Origin: Planctomycetota bacterium
GTDB lineage: Bacteria; Planctomycetota; GCA-2746535
Reading direction: 5' to 3'
Assembly (NCBI GenBank): GCA_002746535.1
Contig: NVWA01000011.1
Span: 129,893 to 170,008 of the forward strand
DNA: 40,116 nt
Under the pieces are notes generated by a model that had not been told where the DNA came from, made no database searches, and worked only from the letters and a program-made list of their open reading frames with translations. A program made the position numbers and the translations under genes. Positions 33,312-40,116 of this stretch are shown piece after piece (position 1 is the stretch's first letter; each line of letters starts with the position of its first letter).

Positions 33312-33468
33312 CTGGTAAAGCAGTCATGCTTTCAAGATTAATTTGGATCTATAAATAATTTAAAAATTGCCAAAGACGCTTAAGAGTTGTATTTTGATTT
33401 CTCTTGTTATTCGGAAAAGATGAATGGAGCTGTGCTTTGAATGTCACAAAATTAATTTAAGTGAGATC

Positions 33469-34794
33469 CTATTTGCCTAAAGTATTAATGGCTTTACGAA
33501 TTCTAGCGACTTCATCGTATTGAAATTTTGTTTTATTGATTTGTAACAAGCACTTCGTTAGTATTTTAATGGCACCAGCAATATCTTTACTCTTGGCTAG
33601 TTTATTTGATCTGGCAATCGTAGCATCAACAAGTTTGGTGGTGTCTAATCTGAAATGGTATAACAATTCGAAATAAAAGATTCCCAGTTTTGTGGCAAAA
33701 AGAGGATCTCGAAGAATTTTATGATATATAATTTTAAAGGCTTCATAGGCATTTCCTAATTTGTACATTGCCAGAGGAATTCTATAGGAGACATCTACCC
33801 CTTGAGATAATTGAGTAATCAAGTCAGCTAATTGTTTGTCATTTACTTTTTTCCATGGAAGAGAAACGGTTCCCATTTTTGTTTTTATGCTAACGGATTT
33901 CTCACTTGCACCGATGATTGATCCATTAAACTTTAGTCCAATTAATCTTCCTGATATAGGATTCTTTTTTTTATTTTTAATTAACTGATCAATTGCTTTC
34001 ATCGTGACATTAAGATTTTGGTATTCTTTTATCATGTGGCCAATGATGTGTTTCGTGATTTTGTCCTTTTCTTGATCATAAAGGTCTTTAAGTTTTTTTT
34101 CTATCTGACCAAACTTCCGGTAGGTATATAATTTTTCAAAGTCACTTATATTGTTGAGTATGTTGTTGGTTTTAATTTCTTTTTCTTGTTCAAATTTGAT
34201 GATCTTGATGTTGATTGAATTGGCATACTTATTGGCTATTTCGGCAAGATTTGATTCTGGATGCTCAAAATAAATATCCCTATACATGTATTCACTTTCG
34301 TAGTATGCATTGGGATTGTTCTTCGTGAAATCTTGGGTATGTTTAAATTCTTCGACAACTTTTTTGGGTTCAGTACTGAGTAGCTTAGCTAATATTACAG
34401 CATCATTTACTTCTGCATCGGTTAATTTTTTAGGTCTTTCCAAGGGAGGGATATTTATCAAAGGACGGGTTGATCTTCTCCTTTTTTTTGAGATGACAAC
34501 TTTTGATTTATTGGCCCAGAAAAAAAGCATATAAACCTCTTGTTTTATGCTTTCATATTCCTCATCTCGATCATTTATACTCTTTAAATCCTTTTTGATT
34601 TCTGTCAAAATGATTAATGAATCCAAAATAAGTTTTTGATCACTAGTTTTATGCCATTTTGCTAGATACTTTTTTACCGTACTAATTCTAGTTTTAACGG
34701 AATTTAAATCTGCCGCAAACAATGATGAAGACAAACATAATATCATCAATGCAAAGAGTGCTGTTATGTTTTTATTAAATAGACTTTTATTCAT
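33469..34794 (-). CDS. Secreted helical-repeat protein, family unknown
   Basis: 441 aa. The N-terminus is a signal peptide (NITALFALMILCLSSSLFA, cleaved near AADL). Most of the chain is charged and alpha-helical. Around residues 285-335 there is a small beta module (GRLIGLKFNGSIIGASEKSVSIKT, then TVSLPWKKVN). It resembles short beta domains in PVC-group secreted proteins. The last 100 residues look TPR-like (NAYEAFKIIYHKILRD, AKSKDIAGAIKILTKCLLQ). No enzyme motif. It is divergent from the LRR/lectin mosaic gene across a 423 bp gap full of palindromes, so the two may be co-regulated. No clear Shine-Dalgarno upstream of the ATG. I cannot assign a function. Confidence 0.72.
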   Translation of the reverse strand: MNKSLFNKNITALFALMILCLSSSLFAADLNSVKTRISTVKKYLAKWHKTSDQKLILDSLIILTEIKKDLKSINDRDEEYESIKQEVYMLFFWANKSKVVISKKRRRSTRPLINIPPLERPKKLTDAEVNDAVILAKLLSTEPKKVVEEFKHTQDFTKNNPNAYYESEYMYRDIYFEHPESNLAEIANKYANSINIKIIKFEQEKEIKTNNILNNISDFEKLYTYRKFGQIEKKLKDLYDQEKDKITKHIIGHMIKEYQNLNVTMKAIDQLIKNKKKNPISGRLIGLKFNGSIIGASEKSVSIKTKMGTVSLPWKKVNDKQLADLITQLSQGVDVSYRIPLAMYKLGNAYEAFKIIYHKILRDPLFATKLGIFYFELLYHFRLDTTKLVDATIARSNKLAKSKDIAGAIKILTKCLLQINKTKFQYDEVARIRKAINTLGK

Positions 34795-35217
34795 GATAGA
34801 AATTGGTTGAAAAAAATAAAATTAATTTGTTAACTTTTTAAAGTTAATTGTAAGTAATGAAAGAATACTATCAAAGATTCAAATATAATCGATTATAATT
34901 TTTGAATTTATTTGTAGGTGATATGCTAGGACGATTAGCTTAAGAGTACATTATAAATGATATTCGGTATTATGCTAATAATTAGCGAATACTGGCGTAA
35001 AAGCTTTGCAATCACACTTCTTCTTGTAAATTATCTAAAGTAATATTTATTACTACAGGCTTTTTTAATGAACTAAGAGAAAGAACTATAGTTTAGAGTC
35101 ATAAGACAATATTAATTTAATTTATGGTTTATTGAAGATATCGATTCAATTATTGTTACCATAATTTTGAAACGTCTAAGAATAGTTCGCTTTAACTATA
35201 CATTTAAGGTATGCATT
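34795..35217. other. Long divergent intergenic region with several palindromes
   Basis: No ORF is supported. Structures seen: TTAACTTT-TT-AAAGTTAA (34830-34847), TATAATCGATTATA (34884-34897), and a hairpin GTATT-AT-GCTAAT-A-ATTAGC-G-AATAC (34967-34992). Last is AGTAAT-ATTT-ATTACT (35039-35054), which is followed after six bases by six T's. These could be operators or a small RNA; AT content makes single palindromes weak evidence. Confidence 0.45.
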
Positions 35218-37545
35218 ATGAGAGCATTGAAATCTTTCAAATTATTTTATTTTTGTTTGTCTTTTTTATTGTGTGTATCGGATTTAGTCTCACAAGAGAA
35301 AATCAAAGTAGATTGGGGTCAACCAATAGACTTAACACCTAAAAATGAAAAAGATTTTGCCGAGAACTGGATTGTCCAAAATGGTAACTGGAATATTATT
35401 GATGGAAGACTTGAGTCTACATCGGAAGGTAAGGGCGATGGATGTATTGCCACTTTTAACAGAGTTGTCGTAGGTGACTATGCCATTGAATTTAATGCGA
35501 TGATAATAGACCAAGAATCATTAGCTGAAGGCGGTGATTTATCAATCATTATGTCTGCTGATTCGAATCTTCGCAACAGGTATGATTTACAACTTGGAGG
35601 CCTTGAAAATAGATATGCGCTTATTCAAATGTACGATTTGCCAATGATGCAAATTCCTTTTGAAGTGAAAGTAAATGTGGTGTATAAAATTCGTGCTGAA
35701 AAAATGGGAGATGATATTAGTTTTTATTGCGATGGTAAAAAGCTATTATCTTGTAAAAACCAATATTTCTTGACTGGTAGATTGAACGGAATTTTCGCTT
35801 ATGGCAAAGGCAAACAATTTTGGGACATTAAACTATACGAAAAGAAAATGAAGAATTATGAAATCGATCTAATTTCGGCAGATCGACTATTATCTAAAGT
35901 GGTGAACTCAACTAGCCAATATTTTATGTATGCTGATGTTGTAAGAATGTTATATGATGAACTCTTACGAACTTATAATGACAATACTGAATTGTGTGAT
36001 CGAATATATTTTCGTTTGGCCTGCATGGAAGTGGCATTAGGCCGAATTAAAGAAGCGGAAATTGAATTAAATAAAATAAAAGCGTCAAAAAATGATTATG
36101 AAGTATTATTATTAAAAGCGAAATCCTATTTTTTAACGGAACAGTTTGAAAAATCAAAAAAATATTATTCGATATGTTTGAATAAGTTTAAATATCGAAT
36201 TTCAGGTATTGCGGGAAGCCTCAAAGGGCTGTTGCTTACAGAACAAGCAAAAATACTTAATGAAAAACATCAGGAGTTTTTTTTGGGAAATTATGTAAAG
36301 AATGCTCTTGGTCCTTCTATATATTTGGTTAATCTTAATTTAAAAAACATTGAATTTTTAAAATTTAAAAAATCTGAGGCTACAAACTTAATTCTAGATG
36401 GCAATGAAATTACTTCATTAAAACCAATTAGCATTTTTAAAAATTTAAGGAGATTAAGTATAAGCAATAATTCACAATTACAAAATTTGTCAAGCCTCAA
36501 TAATCTTTCGGTAGAATTTCTCATCATGAACTCTACTAACATAAAAAGTATAGATGGTATTAACCGTGATGTTTTGACCTCTATCCATGTAGATAAAATG
36601 GACCTAAAGGATTTAAGTATAATAAAAAATTGTCCTAATCTTAAAAAGTTGAAAGCGCAGAGCAATGAATTAAAGAATTTATCTGAGCTTGAGAAAATGA
36701 AGTTTCTGCAAACCATTAATGTTAGTCTTAATAAGATAAAAGATTTATCTGGTTTGACCAATTTAAAATTTCTCGAGACGATAGATTTAAGTCATAATGA
36801 AATTGAAGAATTATCAAAAGTAAATTTTGAAAAGGCTAAAAGTTTGTCCATTTCGAACAATATTATTACAGATATAAGTCCCCTTCGAAATGCCAATTTA
36901 TTAGAGAAGCTAAATATCAATTTTAATCGAATTACCTCTTTAGAGTCTCTTTCAAAAATAACGACTTTAAAAACTTTATTGTGTTTTAAAAACCCTCTGA
37001 CATCATTTGGTAGTTTTGCTAAAACGCCCCCTGAGACTTTTATATTTAGTATCGACGATTTAAGCAAAAGCTATATCGAACAATTATTAAAAAGTTGGTC
37101 GACCTTTGAGCTTCGTCATCATAAACGTCATTTAGAAATACTTGTCGAATTAAAAAAAAGTACAAAGGCAAATCTAAAGCAATTTGCTGTGAAAAAAAAT
37201 GGGCATTATTATTTAAACATTCCGATATTCTTAAAGGTGAAAGATGCTCATACCTTTGCCAGAATTTTTGGCGCCCACTTAATATCAATAGTTGATAAAG
37301 ATGAAATAAGTCCGGAAATAACGGATAGAATGAATTATGAGTTTTATTGGATTGGATTGCAAAATATAGATAATAAACTTCGGTGGTCTACCGGTGAAAA
37401 TTTAAAGTATGATAGAGTCATTCGTAATTCACATGGTACTGATTCTGTTACTGTGAATACTTATTATGGTATTAGTGGAAATAACAAATGGTTACCTAGA
37501 AAACCTGAATACAAATACCCATTCATTATAGAATGGGATGAGTGA
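35218..37545 (+). CDS. Secreted LamG-like / TPR / leucine-rich-repeat / C-type-lectin-like mosaic protein
   Basis: 775 aa from ATG 35218, with AAGG upstream and the signal peptide beginning right there (KLFYFCLSFLLCVSDLVSQ); the frame to 35167 adds 17 unlikely residues. Residues about 35-215 form a beta-sandwich like 3-keto-disaccharide-hydrolase/LamG domains (NWIVQNGNWNIIDGRLES, DISFYCDGKKL). About 220-360 are TPR-like helices (CMEVALGRIKEAEIELNKI). About 375-630 are short internalin-like leucine-rich repeats (NLILDGNEITSLKPIS, LSISNNIITDISPLR). About 650-775 look like a C-type-lectin fold (YWIGLQNIDNKLRW, ending PFIIEWDE). Such a chain should be a surface adhesion or recognition protein. 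The lectin part lacks the usual calcium-site motifs that I can identify. Confidence 0.78.
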   Translation: MRALKSFKLFYFCLSFLLCVSDLVSQEKIKVDWGQPIDLTPKNEKDFAENWIVQNGNWNIIDGRLESTSEGKGDGCIATFNRVVVGDYAIEFNAMIIDQESLAEGGDLSIIMSADSNLRNRYDLQLGGLENRYALIQMYDLPMMQIPFEVKVNVVYKIRAEKMGDDISFYCDGKKLLSCKNQYFLTGRLNGIFAYGKGKQFWDIKLYEKKMKNYEIDLISADRLLSKVVNSTSQYFMYADVVRMLYDELLRTYNDNTELCDRIYFRLACMEVALGRIKEAEIELNKIKASKNDYEVLLLKAKSYFLTEQFEKSKKYYSICLNKFKYRISGIAGSLKGLLLTEQAKILNEKHQEFFLGNYVKNALGPSIYLVNLNLKNIEFLKFKKSEATNLILDGNEITSLKPISIFKNLRRLSISNNSQLQNLSSLNNLSVEFLIMNSTNIKSIDGINRDVLTSIHVDKMDLKDLSIIKNCPNLKKLKAQSNELKNLSELEKMKFLQTINVSLNKIKDLSGLTNLKFLETIDLSHNEIEELSKVNFEKAKSLSISNNIITDISPLRNANLLEKLNINFNRITSLESLSKITTLKTLLCFKNPLTSFGSFAKTPPETFIFSIDDLSKSYIEQLLKSWSTFELRHHKRHLEILVELKKSTKANLKQFAVKKNGHYYLNIPIFLKVKDAHTFARIFGAHLISIVDKDEISPEITDRMNYEFYWIGLQNIDNKLRWSTGENLKYDRVIRNSHGTDSVTVNTYYGISGNNKWLPRKPEYKYPFIIEWDE

Positions 37546-37873
37546 TTTTTTTTGCTGGGCGCGCAAGCTTCCAGCCGACCTAAACTAAAAATGTCAATAT
37601 AAATTAAATATTTATAGTGAGAAGTTGTAAGTGATATTCTTTTGGTTTCTCTTACGAAACCTTTAAGCCGCCAAGCAGCCGGCGCTCCCAAGCTTAATTT
37701 AAAAAGTGTAATAAGTTTAATTTATTAGAATTAGATTCTTCCCCTTCGGGAAATAATATTAATTGAGTTAATCAAACGAGCTTTTCAATCTGCTTACTTC
37801 TATGTAATTAGATCGTATAATTGTGTTATAATCCACACATGAATTAAATTTAGATTTGGTATAACTTATTCAA
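37546..37873. other. Intergenic region with GCTGG repeat doublet and likely promoter
   Basis: Carries the GCTGG-type element at 37554-37575 and an inverted relative at 37674-37693, then a hairpin TTCCC-CTTC-GGGAA near 37737-37750. TATAAT boxes occur at 37816-37821 and 37827-37832, 40-60 bp before the next gene, without a convincing -35. No ORF supported. Confidence 0.5.
37554..37693. repeat. GCTGG-type hairpin repeat doublet (copies 2 and 3)
   Basis: Copy 2 (37554-37575) matches 19 of 22 bases of 20036-20057. Copy 3 (37674-37693) is a diverged relative in inverted orientation (reverse complement starts GCTTGGGAGCGCCGGCT). Together they flank about 100 bp of AT-rich DNA, as in REP doublets. 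Placed just after the LRR/lectin gene. Confidence 0.65.
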
Positions 37874-39337
37874 ATGAAAACAGATCGACCAATTGGCTAT
37901 GTGTGGAAAAGCGATTTAGATTTATATCAAAAAAAGTTCCCTCAGTTAGACTGGAAACCTCAAAAGCATATTAGTGAGCTTTATAAATTAATCCAAGAAG
38001 AAGCGCAAAAAGAAAAATCGTCAATCGCCCTTATTTGCTTTCCTATTGTTACTGTTCCTGTCATAAGTCAGCGTGGTTGGTTGATGTCTCTTGAAAATGA
38101 ATTTACCGAACTCGAATTAAGCCGTTATCTTTCGATGGGTTTGCGTTTATTAACAGAAGATGGCCAGCTTTTTGGAATTCCGGAAGATATTAATCTTTTT
38201 GGTTTTTTTTATCATCGTCTCCACAAATTAAAAAAACTATTTAAGCCACCTGAATCGTGGGATGAATTAATAAATACGTTGTCTGAATTGCGTCAGAATC
38301 ATAATGAATTAGGACTTCAAATAGAATTGAATACGCGTTATGATAATCATGCGCTCATCTGGCTTTTGCTTCATAGTAACGGAGTTGAAACACGAAGTCT
38401 TGAATTTGATTATTCTTTTAATAAGAAAAAGCTTGATGAAGTATTTCAGTTTATGTCTGTTCTTAAAGAGCAAGAAAATGCGATACCATTAAGTACGTTA
38501 GAGAACTATAGTAAAGGATCACCAAGAGAAGGTCGGCCCGAGAGTCCTCTTTTTTATTTAGGTTGGCTTAGTAATTTAACTTCATCGATGCGAAAATCTC
38601 AAGAAACATACTTGTTGTCTTTTCCTAAAGGAAGTGCTCAAGGGCAAACGGCTTTCCCTGTAAGTGGAAGTGCTTGGACTATACCAAAGAAAAGTCAATT
38701 TAAAGATATTGCTATTAAAACGATCAAAGGTATTCATGAATCAGGATTTGCTAAGAAAAATGAGTTGCAGGGAAATATTAATTTACCATCTTTAAAAGAA
38801 TTTTGGGAAGATAAGCAGATACTTAAACGGCATCCTGTTCTTCATAGCGCTTCTATTTTAACTGATTCGGGTTCTTGTGTAACACAGAAATTCTTTCATA
38901 GTAATATAGTTAGCTTAGCTTCTTCTATAAGAAAGGGTCTTGTAGATAATTTAACGTCTGAACAATGGACACAACGCATTCAAAAGAGTATGCCCTGGGA
39001 AAATAAAGAATATAAAAACTCCACGGTTCAAAAAGTTATTTCTTTTATTGGAGAACGCTTGGGTGTCTTGAAAAATTTAGATGAAGTATCAGCATTTGCA
39101 AAACTATCTTCAAATCATTTGAATCGTTTATTTAAAAAAGAACTAGGTTGTACATGTTGGGATTATGTGATTCAATTAAGAATGGAGCGGGCTAAAGATT
39201 TAATTTCAACTTCGCAACTTTCAATCAAAGAAATCTCTTATCAAATGGGATTTAAAAAAGCGTCATCCTTTACACGTTCTTTCCAAAAGCATTTTGGTGT
39301 CAGCCCAACTTCTTTTCGTGATGAGCCCTTCTTCTAA
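37874..39337 (+). CDS. Solute-binding-protein-like sensor fused to AraC DNA-binding domain
   Basis: 487 aa. The first 380 residues resemble an ABC-type family 1 solute-binding protein (LYQKKFPQLDWKP, LTEDGQLFGIPEDINLFGFFYHRLHKL, PPESWDELINTLSELRQ, FPVSGSAWTIPKKSQ). There is no signal peptide or membrane segment, so it is cytoplasmic. The last 100 residues are a complete AraC module: KNLDEVSAFAKLSSNHLNRLFKKELG, a second helix pair with LSIKEISYQMGFKKASSFTRSFQKHFG, and the GVSPTSFRDE end. I infer a one-component regulator that senses an imported sugar or oligosaccharide with a borrowed binding protein. It lies 148 bp before the third NHL gene, with direct repeats between them. No good Shine-Dalgarno is visible before the ATG. 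Confidence 0.85.
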   Translation: MKTDRPIGYVWKSDLDLYQKKFPQLDWKPQKHISELYKLIQEEAQKEKSSIALICFPIVTVPVISQRGWLMSLENEFTELELSRYLSMGLRLLTEDGQLFGIPEDINLFGFFYHRLHKLKKLFKPPESWDELINTLSELRQNHNELGLQIELNTRYDNHALIWLLLHSNGVETRSLEFDYSFNKKKLDEVFQFMSVLKEQENAIPLSTLENYSKGSPREGRPESPLFYLGWLSNLTSSMRKSQETYLLSFPKGSAQGQTAFPVSGSAWTIPKKSQFKDIAIKTIKGIHESGFAKKNELQGNINLPSLKEFWEDKQILKRHPVLHSASILTDSGSCVTQKFFHSNIVSLASSIRKGLVDNLTSEQWTQRIQKSMPWENKEYKNSTVQKVISFIGERLGVLKNLDEVSAFAKLSSNHLNRLFKKELGCTCWDYVIQLRMERAKDLISTSQLSIKEISYQMGFKKASSFTRSFQKHFGVSPTSFRDEPFF

Positions 39338-39347
39338 TAATGATTTA

Positions 39348-39398
39348 CCAATATCAACATTAGCAATGTTGATATTGGCGAACTGAAGTTGATATCGG
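39348..39398 (+). promoter_or_regulatory. Direct and inverted repeats upstream of NHL gene C
   Basis: CCAATATCAACATT-AGC-AATGTTGATATTGG (39348-39378) is a perfect 14 bp stem with a three-base loop. The half-site GTTGATATTGG (39368-39378) recurs as GTTGATATCGG (39388-39398), 20 bp further on and in the same orientation. Tandem sites two helix turns apart are typical of AraC-family binding. TATAAT (39437-39442) follows with a poor -35, as expected for an activated promoter. The hairpin may also end the upstream transcript. Confidence 0.6.
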
Positions 39399-39485
39399 AG
39401 ATCTATTAATTCTGTCATTAATTTCAATACTATTACTATAATAGATAGATATTAAAAAGAGTTTACTCTTATTAAAAGGGGATAA

Positions 39486-40031
39486 ATGATGTGGCGATTA
39501 AATATCATATTAATCATATTTCTTAGCATTGGCTTTAATTTAGTTGGAGAAGATGTCTCACTTAAATTTATTCAAAAGCTTACCGTAAAAAATAATAATG
39601 GGACTTTTGAAATTAGTTTTTCAGTCAATAAATTTACGGATATCGCAGTGTTTATTGAGAATGAAAAAGGCAATATCATTCGGCACTTGGTTGCTGGAGT
39701 ATTGGGTAAGAATGCACCTGCTCCTTTAAAATCTGATTCTTTAAAACAAATGATTGTATGGGATGGCAAAGCTGATTATGGCAAGCCGGCTGGCAGTGGA
39801 CCTTTTAAAGTAAGAGTTGCTTTAAAAACAGGAGTAAGTTATGACAAGGTATTAATACGTGATGAACAAGAATTGAATCATATTAAAGGCCTCGCAGTTG
39901 GTCCGGATGGAACGGTTTATGTACTTGATGCGCCAGGTGGAGCAGTTTGGAAGGGCGAACAGATAATTGCTTTTGACCGAAATGGAAAATATAAAAAAAG
40001 TGTCATGCCTTTTGCTTCTGGTATGAAAATG
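39486..40031 (+). pseudogene. NHL-repeat propeller gene (paralog C), 5' exon interrupted by a putative group II intron
   Basis: Signal peptide from ATG 39486 (AGGGG five bases upstream; LNIILIIFLSIGFNLVGE), then the Ig/FlgD-like domain shared with paralogs A and B (DIAVFIENEKGNIIRHLVAGVLG, MIVWDGKADYGK, GPFKVRVALKT). The first blade follows (LAVGPDGTVYVLDAPGG, IIAFDRNGKYKKSVMPFASGMK). The match to A and B stops exactly after codon 182 (Met), where A and B continue with about 670 more residues. The frame beyond gives only 13 unrelated codons to a stop at 40070. If the intron splices, the gene may still be functional; if not, it is broken. It lies downstream of the SBP-AraC fusion gene, its presumed regulator. 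Only the first fifth of the gene is in the window. Confidence 0.78.
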
Positions 40032-40116
40032 GTGCGCCAAGCAAAGCTTGGTGCTTCTTGTTGGGTGTGAGTCCCGACCTGGAAATTCTTCCCAGTAGTG
40101 AAGAACTTATAAGAGC
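40032..40116 (+). mobile_element. 5' end of a putative group II intron (runs off the window)
   Basis: Begins GTGCGCC, the conserved bacterial group II intron 5' end (GUGYG). It continues with a hairpin CCAAGC-AAA-GCTTGG (40037-40051), then a stem GTTGGG/CCCGAC around a TGTGAGT loop, as expected for the early part of domain I. It starts exactly where homology to NHL paralogs A and B ends, in phase 0. The intron-encoded reverse transcriptase and the 3' end lie outside the window. Confidence 0.72.

Noticed and set aside
36291..37288. Long antisense open frames opposite the LRR/lectin gene
   Set aside because: The plus-strand protein has a signal peptide and clear repeats; the antisense frames follow from leucine-rich, AT-rich codon bias and have no recognisable motif.
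37737..37750. TTCCC-CTTC-GGGAA hairpin as a rho-independent terminator
   Set aside because: Short stem and no T-run on either strand; listed only as part of the intergenic description.
40032..40070. Natural C-terminus of a short NHL protein at 40070
   Set aside because: The last 13 codons have no counterpart in paralogs A and B, and the sequence matches a group II intron start exactly at the break.
1..40116. tRNA, rRNA, prophage or integrase genes
   Set aside because: Reading both strands I found no tRNA T-loop-like pattern, rRNA segment, phage structural gene or integrase; the only mobile-element signal is the intron start and the small hairpin repeats.

Overview
The window is about 40 kb of AT-rich bacterial chromosome with mostly ordinary gene density. 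The repertoire is a sialate O-acetylesterase, a GH78-type rhamnosidase, a sulfatase, phytanoyl-CoA dioxygenases, a xylose-isomerase-like TIM-barrel protein, very large secreted NHL and Kelch beta-propellers, and many small regulators. This suggests a marine glycan-degrading member of the PVC superphylum, most like Lentisphaera and relatives. That placement is inferred from gene content only; there is no rRNA or other phylogenetic marker here, and I saw no tRNA gene.

Layout. 1-3613 (+): the 3' part of a sialate O-acetylesterase gene, a SpoIIAA-like small protein and an AlkC-type DNA glycosylase, ending at a doublet of hairpins. 3791-6142 (-): GH78-like rhamnosidase. 6318-10315 (+): tight four-gene operon (M14 carboxypeptidase, sulfatase, secreted M28 peptidase, HD-domain hydrolase). 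10334-13051: PhyH dioxygenase (-) divergent from an AraC regulator (+), then a TIM-barrel isomerase-like gene. 13160-19453 (-): three-gene operon in which a GntR/LacI-type regulator leads two paralogous 850-866 aa secreted NHL propellers, with a recognisable promoter and palindromic operator upstream. 19722-24711 (-): VF530-type DNA-binding protein and two translationally coupled secreted Kelch proteins. 24966-25745 (+): LMW-phosphatase-like protein and MsrB. 25901-30071 (+): TRAP transporter (DctP, DctQ, DctM) plus an M55 D-aminopeptidase, with an array of hairpin repeats between dctP and dctQ. 30089-31473 (-): CsgG-like lipoprotein-class protein and a small membrane protein. 31729-33186 (+): GntR/FCD regulator and a second PhyH dioxygenase. 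33469-37545: two divergent secreted proteins, one a LamG-like/TPR/LRR/C-type-lectin mosaic. 37874-40116 (+): a cytosolic solute-binding-protein/AraC fusion regulator followed by a third NHL paralog, which is cut at codon 182 by what looks like the 5' end of a group II intron running off the window.

How it fits together. Secreted or surface propellers, a surface lectin/LRR protein, deacetylase, sulfatase, rhamnosidase and peptidases point to binding and breakdown of complex sulfated or acetylated glycoprotein-like material, with a TRAP system for uptake of a small organic acid or similar product. The most distinctive theme is a sensor-regulator placed directly upstream of giant NHL propellers, seen twice with unrelated regulators (GntR/LacI type and SBP-AraC fusion). 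Several families of short hairpin (REP-like) repeats occupy the gene ends and the convergent gaps.
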